This document shows, in pieces, positions 1 to 5,786 of a stretch of DNA of 22,718 bases. The notes under the pieces are model-generated. The model did no database searches, had not been told where the DNA came from, and saw only the letters and a program-made list of their open reading frames with translations. A program made the position numbers and the translations under genes. Source of the stretch: DATHWB01 sp041744795 (GTDB lineage: Bacteria; Actinomycetota; Acidimicrobiia; Spongiisociales; ZC4RG35). Within the stretch, counting starts at the first letter, position 1, and the number at the start of each line of letters is the position of its first letter. The stretch spans positions 1 to 22,718 of the forward strand of contig JBGTKD010000103.1 in NCBI GenBank assembly GCA_041744795.1, written 5' to 3'.

Positions 1-6
1 GTGCCA

Positions 7-39
7 TCAACCAGACAAGCTACCAGCCGGACGAGACAT
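7..39 (-). other. Possible 10-residue upstream ORF whose stop overlaps a start at the window edge
   Basis: On the minus strand an ATG at 39 is preceded directly by a GGGGAGGT ribosome-binding-like stretch. It opens a 10-codon ORF, MSRPAGSLSG, that stops at 9-7. The stop shares bases with an ATG at 7-5 (TGATG), which would begin a leftward gene lying almost wholly outside the window. The second ATG has no Shine-Dalgarno sequence of its own, so it would depend on coupled re-initiation. The Shine-Dalgarno to ATG spacing is very short, about 2-3 nt, and only one codon of the next gene is visible. This is a candidate leader ORF only. Confidence 0.2.
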
Positions 40-111
40 TACCTCCCCGCAATCACAAGGGAGACGCGTGTTCGGCCCGGCTCGTGACCATTCTGTGACC
101 GCGAGACACCT

Positions 112-131
112 CGGCCTGGTCTTCTAGGCCG
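112..131 (-). terminator. Weak stem-loop downstream of the tRNA-Leu
   Basis: CGGCCT (112-117) pairs with AGGCCG (126-131) around an 8-nt loop, just after the 3' end of the leftward tRNA. There is no U-tract on either side. It may help 3'-end formation or terminate weakly. The stem is short and could be chance in GC-rich DNA. Confidence 0.25.
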
Positions 132-147
132 TCTACCTGGCCCTTCT

Positions 148-234
148 TGGTGCCCGGGGTGGGACTCGAACCCACACGTCCTCTCGGACAGAGGTGTTTA
201 AGACCTCAGCGGCTACCGGTTTCGCCACCCGGGC
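148..234 (-). tRNA. tRNA-Leu(UAA)
   Basis: Read on the minus strand, this 87-nt stretch folds as a class II tRNA. It has a 7-bp acceptor stem (GCCCGGG with CCCGGGC), a D arm, and a five-pair anticodon stem with loop CTTAAAC, which gives anticodon TAA. The long variable arm is typical of tRNA-Leu, the T arm contains GGTTCGAGTCC, and discriminator A is followed by an encoded CCA at 150-148. It should read the UUA codon, which is rare in such GC-rich genomes. It starts 21 bp after the ppx stop in the same direction, so it may be transcribed with that gene. No separate promoter is visible in the gap. Confidence 0.95.
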
Positions 235-255
235 ATTGCACCGAGTATCACAGGA

Positions 256-1107
256 TCAAAGCCCTGCCACGATGCCATCCAGCAGATCCCGTTCACTGAT
301 CGTCACCTCATCTGCAGCAAGCCGACGCATCACCTCCCGGGCGATAACGGCGCCACCGAGAATCACAGGAGCCCTCGCGGGATCCAGACCTGGCAACTGT
401 TCAGTCTCAGCCAGCGAGAGCGCCGCCAGGCGCGCCACCAAGCGGTCCGCTGTCAGTCGGTCGAGAGTCGTGCCGTGGACCGACCCACTTCTTCCGGCAG
501 CCACGGCCGCCAAGGATGTCCAAGTTCCGGCCACGCCCACCACCTCCAACCCAGCGGGAACCACCACTCCTGCGAACAATCCCTCGACATGCTCGACGGC
601 GGTCTCCACGTCCTCGTAGGCGGCGGGTCGCGCCGGCAACAACCGGTCTGTAAGACGCACTGAGCCGATATCGATGGAGACCGCATGAACATCCACGCTG
701 CGGTAGGCGAACTCGGTACTCCCCCCGCCAATATCGGAGACGACGCATTCGCCATCCCGTCCTCCGGTCGCGCCCAAGTAGGACAGCTCGGCCTCTTCTA
801 CGCCACTGATCAGGTCAGGGCGCACACCCAACGCCAACTCGGCTCGATCAAGGAAGTCATCGCGATTGGCGGCATCGCGAGTCGCCGAAGTAGCAACGGC
901 TCGTCGACGGGCATCGCCGCACAGCTGGGCAAACTCTTCGAACACGGCAATCGTGCGGTCAATCGCCTCAGCCGAGAGCAGGCCAGTCGAGTCCACTCCC
1001 CCTCCGAGTCCTGTGACCCTGGACAGACGGACGAGGTCGGTTCCGTCCTCGTCGACCAGCAACAGCCGCATCGAATTCGTCCCGATATCTATGGCAGCTC
1101 GAGGCAC
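256..1107 (-). CDS. ppx: Exopolyphosphatase / Ppx-GppA family phosphatase
   Basis: This 283-residue protein is of the Ppx/GppA family, an ASKHA-fold phosphatase. Members release phosphate from inorganic polyphosphate, or hydrolyse pppGpp to ppGpp. The N-terminal phosphate-binding loop is clear (AIDIGTNSMRLLL, residues 5-17). ISGVEEAELSYLGA (100-113) carries the catalytic glutamate region, DIGGGSTEF (125-133) is the second phosphate loop, and GVAGTWTSLA (201-210) matches the adenosine-type motif. The length matches short actinobacterial two-domain Ppx proteins, not the roughly 500-residue E. coli enzymes, which have extra C-terminal domains. The start is a GTG, with only a weak AGG upstream. 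It begins 9 bp after the DUF501 stop, as in the conserved eno-ftsB-DUF501-ppx order. Polyphosphate versus pppGpp preference cannot be told from the sequence. Confidence 0.92.
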   Translation of the reverse strand: MPRAAIDIGTNSMRLLLVDEDGTDLVRLSRVTGLGGGVDSTGLLSAEAIDRTIAVFEEFAQLCGDARRRAVATSATRDAANRDDFLDRAELALGVRPDLISGVEEAELSYLGATGGRDGECVVSDIGGGSTEFAYRSVDVHAVSIDIGSVRLTDRLLPARPAAYEDVETAVEHVEGLFAGVVVPAGLEVVGVAGTWTSLAAVAAGRSGSVHGTTLDRLTADRLVARLAALSLAETEQLPGLDPARAPVILGGAVIAREVMRRLAADEVTISERDLLDGIVAGL

Positions 1108-1116
1108 TGTCCGAAC

Positions 1117-1626
1117 CTACCGTGGCTCCCGCCACAGGGGGTTGGTCTTCCCGCCAACGACACACGGATTCTCACAGTTCAGCGGCTCCACCCACGGTGC
1201 CACCAGGTTCCCGACCGGGTTGTCGTTGCCTGCTGCGTGATCTGCGTAGTGGGCGTGGAGACACTTCACTCCCGCCCGCGCTCCGGCGACGCCGCCCGAA
1301 GGCGTGGGAGACGAGTCAGCCGGAACGAGCGCATCACGATCCGCCTCATAACGGGCATGCGCTCGCTCAAGGGATGCGGAGAATTCCGGATCGGCTTCGG
1401 CGTGACGCTCCATCGAACGAACGCCGCCCGCTGCTTCCAGACGACCGATCCGGGTGGATGCGAGCGGGCAGCTCAGCCAGAAGCGGGTGGGGAACGGTGT
1501 GCCGTCGTCGAGGATCGGCGGGACTTCCGCAACCACCGGGAGCCCAAGATGACAGCGCGCAACGACCACAGATTCGGCACGCAGTGGGCGGCCGATCTGG
1601 GCCTCCAGATCGGGCCGGTCGCTCAC
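1117..1626 (-). CDS. DUF501 family protein
   Basis: This 169-residue cytosolic protein matches the DUF501 family, which is common in Actinobacteria next to ftsB and ppx and has no established function. Recognisable blocks are FPTRFWLSCP (45-54), the segment around CLHAHYA (122-128) and the C-terminal stretch with WVEPLNCENPCVVGG. The conserved cysteines and histidines (C53, C122, H124, H126, C151, C155) could bind a metal, but that is inference. The chosen GTG start overlaps the ftsB stop as GTGA. An upstream in-frame ATG at 1662 would lie inside ftsB and add a non-conserved tail, so I rejected it. Tight coupling to the divisome gene ftsB suggests a related expression need, not a proven role. 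Confidence 0.88.
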   Translation of the reverse strand: MSDRPDLEAQIGRPLRAESVVVARCHLGLPVVAEVPPILDDGTPFPTRFWLSCPLASTRIGRLEAAGGVRSMERHAEADPEFSASLERAHARYEADRDALVPADSSPTPSGGVAGARAGVKCLHAHYADHAAGNDNPVGNLVAPWVEPLNCENPCVVGGKTNPLWREPR

Positions 1627-2021
1627 TCGTCGACCAGATCCCGCCCGGTCACGAAATCCCACAGCTGGACCAGGAACGGAACCGGATCGCTCTCAACCGA
1701 TGCACCTGCCGCCTCCGTTCCAAACTCGGCTGCCGGAGCTTCTTTCTCGATGACTACATAAGCTGCTTCGCCCGGCCGGACGTAGCCCAACTTCTCCCTG
1801 GCCAGACGCTCTACCTCGAGTGGTGTCTGCAGGGCGGCAACCTGATCCTCGAGGATGTCGTTCTCCCGGGTCAGCTCCTTGAGCTTCGTCTGAGCATCGA
1901 TGACCTCTTGTTGCTGGTCGACGATTTGGCGAAGAGGCAACGCGTTGGTGGTCACTGCAACCGAAACGACCAGCACCGCGAGAGATGCCAGAAAGAACGC
2001 GGGGCGTCGAAGCAATTTCAT
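1623..2021 (-). CDS. ftsB: FtsB/DivIC-type septum formation initiator
   Basis: This 132-residue bitopic membrane protein belongs to the FtsB/DivIC family, part of the FtsQ-FtsL-FtsB subcomplex that regulates septal peptidoglycan synthesis. A short basic N-terminus (MKLLRR) is followed by one membrane segment (about 9-25) and a coiled coil (about 33-65, heptad-like QQQEVIDAQTKLKELTREN). Then comes the family signature ERLAREKLGYVRPGE (71-85). The C-terminal tail (about 95-132) is Ala/Glu-rich and poorly conserved. The ATG overlaps the enolase stop (ATGA), and the stop overlaps the DUF501 start (GTGA). The eno-ftsB adjacency is standard in Actinobacteria and supports the call. Confidence 0.93.
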   Translation of the reverse strand: MKLLRRPAFFLASLAVLVVSVAVTTNALPLRQIVDQQQEVIDAQTKLKELTRENDILEDQVAALQTPLEVERLAREKLGYVRPGEAAYVVIEKEAPAAEFGTEAAGASVESDPVPFLVQLWDFVTGRDLVDE

Positions 2022-3295
2022 CGGGGCCGCCTAAAGGAGTCCCAACCGGCGTAACGAGCCTGATCTCCGAGCGCTTCTTCAATGCGCAGAAGTTGGTTGT
2101 ACTTGGCCGTCCGCTCTCCCCTTGCGGGCGCGCCAGACTTGATCTGTCCAGCGTTTGTACCTACTGCCAAGTGCGCTATGAACGAATCTTCGGACTCACC
2201 CGACCTGTGGCTGACCATCCGACCAAAGCGTGCCCGTTCGGCGAGCTCCATCGTGTGCAGAGTCTCGGACAGTGAGCCGATCTGATTGACCTTGATGAGG
2301 ATGGCGTTGGCTGCCTTCTCTCGGATTCCCCGCTCGAGAATTTCCTGGTTCGTCACGAACAGGTCGTCACCCACGAGCTGGACTCGATCCCCCATCGCCT
2401 GCATGAGAGTCTTCCAGCCGTCCCAATCGTCCTCGGCCATACCGTCTTCGATCGAGACGAGGGGATAACCGTCAACGAGTTCGGTGAGGTAGACAGCCAT
2501 ATCGCCCGAGGAAAGCTCCTTGCCCTCCAACTCGTATTTGCCTTCCCGCCAGATTTCGGAGGCCGCCACATCGAGCGCCAATGCAATTTGTTCTCCCACC
2601 GCGTAACCAGCCGCTTCGATCGCCTCGCTGAGCAAGTCGAGTGCGGCGCGATTGGTCGGAAGGTTCGGGGCAAAGCCCCCCTCGTCTCCGACGTTGGTCG
2701 ACAGGCCCCGCCCAGCAAGGACCTTTCTGAGCGCGTGGTAGGTCTCGACACCAGCCCTAAGGGCATCTGAGAAAGACCCGAAGCCGCCCGGCACGAGCAT
2801 GAACTCCTGGATGTCCACCGAGTTGGCGGCGTGGGCGCCGCCGTTCAACACGTTTAAGCAAGGGACAGGCAGCACTCTCGCCGCAGGACCCCCGAGATAG
2901 CGGAAGAGTGGGAGTCCGACTCCTGCTGCGGCGGCGCGGGCGACCGCCAAGGAAACAGCCAGAATCGCGTTGGCCCCCAAAGTGGCCTTGTTGTCTGTGC
3001 CATCCAGGTCGAGCATCACTTGGTCGACGCGCTCTTGTTCTGTGGCGTCGACGCCGATCAGGGCTGGCGCAATGGTGCGATGGACGTTTCCGACAGCACG
3101 CGAAACCCCTTTCCCGCCGTAACGGGTTCCGCCATCTCGAAGCTCGATGGCTTCGAGAGCCCCTGTCGACGCCCCGGACGGAGCCACCGCTCGTCCGAAG
3201 GCGCCGCCAGCGAGACGGACTTCGGCTTCTACGGTCGGATTACCGCGACTGTCGAGGATCTCACGAGCCCGGATGTCTGCGATCTTCGTGGACAT
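2018..3295 (-). CDS. eno: Enolase (phosphopyruvate hydratase)
   Basis: Enolase interconverts 2-phosphoglycerate and phosphoenolpyruvate in glycolysis and gluconeogenesis. It is full length at 425 residues. SGASTGALEAIELRDG (40-55) is the mobile substrate-closing loop. The catalytic acid/base pair is visible as E205 in NVGDEGGFAPN and K335 in ILIKVNQIG. Mg2+ ligands are D242, E283 and D310, and the enolase signature is ILIKVNQIGSLSET. SHRSGESED (362-370) binds phosphate. The ATG is preceded by AAGGAGAG at good spacing. The gene follows a 108-bp gap holding a perfect palindrome and a TAGCCT -10-like box, so it probably starts its own transcription unit. The stop overlaps the ftsB start (ATGA). 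Confidence 0.98.
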   Translation of the reverse strand: MSTKIADIRAREILDSRGNPTVEAEVRLAGGAFGRAVAPSGASTGALEAIELRDGGTRYGGKGVSRAVGNVHRTIAPALIGVDATEQERVDQVMLDLDGTDNKATLGANAILAVSLAVARAAAAGVGLPLFRYLGGPAARVLPVPCLNVLNGGAHAANSVDIQEFMLVPGGFGSFSDALRAGVETYHALRKVLAGRGLSTNVGDEGGFAPNLPTNRAALDLLSEAIEAAGYAVGEQIALALDVAASEIWREGKYELEGKELSSGDMAVYLTELVDGYPLVSIEDGMAEDDWDGWKTLMQAMGDRVQLVGDDLFVTNQEILERGIREKAANAILIKVNQIGSLSETLHTMELAERARFGRMVSHRSGESEDSFIAHLAVGTNAGQIKSGAPARGERTAKYNQLLRIEEALGDQARYAGWDSFRRPR

Positions 3296-3322
3296 ACAGA
3301 GCTCTCCTTGTGAACGTGTCGA

Positions 3323-3328
3323 AGGCTA
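3323..3328 (-). promoter_or_regulatory. Putative -10 box for eno
   Basis: On the minus strand TGC-TAGCCT fits the actinobacterial TANNNT -10 consensus with an extended TG. It lies 27 bp upstream of the eno ATG and ahead of the AAGGAGAG ribosome-binding site. No good -35 hexamer stands at 16-18 bp. The call rests on position and the -10 match only. Confidence 0.4.
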
Positions 3329-3382
3329 GCAAGCACTCGCGCGAGGGCCCGGTCACTCGCTCGTTGCCCCTTCCGTGGGCCG

Positions 3383-3404
3383 GATGGGACGCCGGCGTCC
3401 CATC
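3383..3404 (-). terminator. 22-bp perfect palindrome at the mazG 3' end
   Basis: GATGGGACGCC (3383-3393) is followed directly by its exact reverse complement (3394-3404). The last base of the palindrome falls in the mazG stop codon (TAG, 3406-3404). As RNA it forms a 9-bp stem with a CCGG loop right after mazG. There is no U-tract, so it is not a classic intrinsic terminator. It could be a U-less actinobacterial terminator or RNA-stabilising hairpin, or a dimer-protein operator upstream of eno. Confidence 0.5.
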
Positions 3405-4819
3405 TAAACCTGGGTACGGGATTTGGCTTGCTCCCAGCGGGTGTCGAGGTCAGTAGTGGAGAGGCCGAGCAGGGGTCCTTCGGCCTCCATGGCGTGGAAG
3501 CGGCTCTCGAAACGGTGATTGGCCGACCGCAGCGCCACGTCAGGCTCAACGCCAACGTGACGAGCGAGGTTGACTACCGAGAACAGCAGATCTCCCAGCT
3601 CGTGGCCGACCTCCCCGCCCTCGCCAACAAGTGCCTGTCGCAGTTCGGAAAGCTCTTCGGCCACCTTGTCGAGGACCGGATGTACCTCGGGCCAGTCGAA
3701 GCCGACTTTCGATGCCTTGCGCTGCAACTCCCCAGCCCGCGCCAGAGCTTCCAGGCTGGCGGGAACACCGTCGAGAGCCGATGCTGGTTCGACTTGGCCC
3801 TTCTCAGCCGCCTTGATCTCATCCCAATTCGCCTTGACGGCGTCGGCATCAGCGGCGTCGACGTCTCCAAAAACATGCGGATGTCGGCGAACGAGTTTGC
3901 GGCGGAGGCACTCAGCGACGTCGGTGATATCGAAAGCACCCTCTTGTTCGGCGATCGCCGCGTGGAAGAGCACCTGCAAAAGGACATCACCCAATTCTTC
4001 TTCGACATCCGCGTAACCGCCGACGTCGCCGGGTTCGCCAGCCAATCCGGCGATCGCGTCCGCCAACTCCGCTGTCTCCTCCAGCAAATACCGAACAAGG
4101 CTCTCGTGGCTCTGCTTGCGGTCCCAAGGACACTCCAGGCGCAGACGATGCATCGTCTGGATAACCCCTGTCACGCCCGAGGAGGTGGCGGGTACGAAAA
4201 GCGAGGTCCTCAATCCGGCCAACCCATGATCGATTTCGGCCGGAGGGGCAGTCACAGTCACCTCGTCTGCCGCCCCGAGTCCTGCAACCAGCGCAACCGT
4301 CTGATCTTCAGGGAGGGCGCGATCGAGACGCGCGAGCACATCAGCGAGAATCTCTCCCCGATCGAGATGACCGATCACGGTCGGAGTGCTGAAGCTCAGG
4401 ACGGCTGGGAGATCGTGTCCGTTGAGCAGTTGGAACCCATCTGCCAGCGGATCCACCTCGAAGCGAGCGAACATCAGATCGAGGAACGACTCGCCGGGGT
4501 GCACGGTCACATCGGAGGAGCGCTCTCGGATCTTGGCCACTGCAAGTTCGCCGACGGTCGGAGAACCAGGAACGGCATACACGGGATTAACCGCTGCCAG
4601 CACCCGATCTGCGATCGCTTCGTAGGTTTCGTCGAAAGTCTCGGACCGGTCGTAGAGGTCATCGCAAGTCTCAACTGACCGCAATTCGGCCAACTGGGCC
4701 GCAGCAGGATGTCGCAACGTCCGGACAATCACCGTACGAGCGGGGTCTAACAGGAACTTCCTGGTGTACTCGGGGACACGGGCCAGGTCGCCGGGTCCGA
4801 GCCCGACGATGTCAATCAT
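3404..4819 (-). CDS. mazG: Tetrapyrrole methylase-like / MazG nucleotide pyrophosphohydrolase fusion
   Basis: This 471-residue fusion has the YabN-like architecture. Residues 1-210 resemble a SAM-dependent tetrapyrrole (corrin/porphyrin) methylase, with N-terminal IVGLGPGD (4-11) and YAVPGSPTVGE (81-91). Two MazG domains follow. The first (about 218-335) has ECPWDRKQSHESL, the metal-binding E247/E248/E251 and EELGD (274-278), and RRHPHVFGD. The second (about 360-445) has KVGFDWP, E388/E389/E392 and HELGD (406-410). MazG enzymes hydrolyse NTPs or dNTPs to NMP plus PPi, often clearing damaged or excess nucleotides. The role of the methylase half in such fusions is unclear. The ATG at 4819 overlaps the upstream lipoprotein stop (ATGA). 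A longer in-frame start at 4858 would add 13 non-conserved residues. Confidence 0.93.
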   Translation of the reverse strand: MIDIVGLGPGDLARVPEYTRKFLLDPARTVIVRTLRHPAAAQLAELRSVETCDDLYDRSETFDETYEAIADRVLAAVNPVYAVPGSPTVGELAVAKIRERSSDVTVHPGESFLDLMFARFEVDPLADGFQLLNGHDLPAVLSFSTPTVIGHLDRGEILADVLARLDRALPEDQTVALVAGLGAADEVTVTAPPAEIDHGLAGLRTSLFVPATSSGVTGVIQTMHRLRLECPWDRKQSHESLVRYLLEETAELADAIAGLAGEPGDVGGYADVEEELGDVLLQVLFHAAIAEQEGAFDITDVAECLRRKLVRRHPHVFGDVDAADADAVKANWDEIKAAEKGQVEPASALDGVPASLEALARAGELQRKASKVGFDWPEVHPVLDKVAEELSELRQALVGEGGEVGHELGDLLFSVVNLARHVGVEPDVALRSANHRFESRFHAMEAEGPLLGLSTTDLDTRWEQAKSRTQV

Positions 4820-5733
4820 TCCGGTGGAAGGACCGTCGGGAAGGGATCTGTCACCCATGTGCCGTACTTGGGGTCGACGGTGACTTCGGCTTCGCCGACT
4901 ATCTCGAGCAGCCAGTCTTCGACGAGGGTTCCACCCCGCTCGGCGGCGTAGGAAAGCCGAAGGTTCTCTTCCACCTCTTCGAAGGGACTCGTCGTCCGTT
5001 CTGTCACGAGAATGAGGTGGTACCCGAACTGGGAACGGACAGGGCTGCTGGTCTGATTCAACGGAACCTCAAGCGCGCCTAAGGCAAACTCCGGTACGTA
5101 CCTGCTGAGCGGCCCGCACCCGAGCTCACCACCGCTGGCGGCGGTTCCGTCGGTCCCGATCTCGGCGGCAAGGTCGGCGAAGGCCTCGCCTCCGTCGATC
5201 CGCTCCTTGGCATCGATCGCCTCTTCCTCGGTGTCGACGAGAATGTGACTAACGCACGCCTCGGTCAGGTCGAAGAGCGCCGCGTCGTAGCGAGCCTGCA
5301 GAACCTCATCCGTTGGCGCTCCTTCACCAGCGATCAACGCAGCCTCAACCGCGTCGGCGACCAACTGCTGGTGAGCGATCCGAAGAATGCGAGTGTCGGT
5401 GAGCCCGTTCTCCTCCAGGAACTCTTCATAACTCAGCCCACCGCTCTGGGCGAGAACTGAAAGTTCCAGCTCGGCGCGACGGGCCTCGATCTCTTCAGAG
5501 GTGAACTCGATTCCAAACTGGCTCGCTGCCTGATCGATCACTAGAACCTCGACGATGGTGTTCCGGAGATTCTCGGCGAAGAGCTGGGTTGGGATGGCGC
5601 CGGGGCTCTGCGAATACAAGGCCTCGACATCGGAAACCGTAATTTCGGTGCCGTTGACCGTCGCAACGACCGCGCCAGAGCCGCTACAGGCGCCAAGGAC
5701 CAGCGCGAGCGCGGCAAGGAGCATTTTTTTCAC
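4816..5733 (-). CDS. Parvulin-type peptidyl-prolyl isomerase lipoprotein (PrsA/SurA-like)
   Basis: A predicted extracytoplasmic folding factor of 305 residues. The N-terminus (MKKMLLAALALVLGAC) is a lipoprotein signal with lipobox LGAC, so C16 should be lipidated. Residues 22-150 resemble a SurA/PrsA N-terminal chaperone domain (VATVNGTEITVSDVEALY onward). The parvulin rotamase domain spans about 156-246: CVSHILVDTEEEA, FADLAAEIGTDG, GGELGCGPLSRYVPEF, SQFGYHLILVTER. The chosen GTG at 5733 sits directly before the lysines of the signal peptide. ATG at 5724 is an alternative, and the longer ORF from 5814 would run into mfd and bury the signal. The stop overlaps mazG (ATGA). In M. tuberculosis another lipoprotein gene, lpqU, sits in this neighbourhood, so the lipoprotein slot is shared but the protein is not obviously the same. 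Confidence 0.87.
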   Translation of the reverse strand: MKKMLLAALALVLGACSGSGAVVATVNGTEITVSDVEALYSQSPGAIPTQLFAENLRNTIVEVLVIDQAASQFGIEFTSEEIEARRAELELSVLAQSGGLSYEEFLEENGLTDTRILRIAHQQLVADAVEAALIAGEGAPTDEVLQARYDAALFDLTEACVSHILVDTEEEAIDAKERIDGGEAFADLAAEIGTDGTAASGGELGCGPLSRYVPEFALGALEVPLNQTSSPVRSQFGYHLILVTERTTSPFEEVEENLRLSYAAERGGTLVEDWLLEIVGEAEVTVDPKYGTWVTDPFPTVLPPE

Positions 5734-5786
5734 AGGGAGAACCTCGAATTCGGAGGAGCCGAAGTCTAGGGGTACTCCGACGATGT

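Noticed and set aside
685..2054. Overlapping plus-strand open frames opposite ppx, DUF501 and ftsB
   Set aside because: All three minus-strand genes have clear family motifs and coupled starts; the plus frames have none.
3296..3403. Riboswitch upstream of eno
   Set aside because: The predicted leader is only about 20 nt, too short for an aptamer; only the palindrome and a -10 box stand out.
3428..4678. 416-codon plus-strand open frame opposite mazG
   Set aside because: It is a GC-driven antisense shadow of a well-supported gene, with no recognisable domain and no ribosome site.
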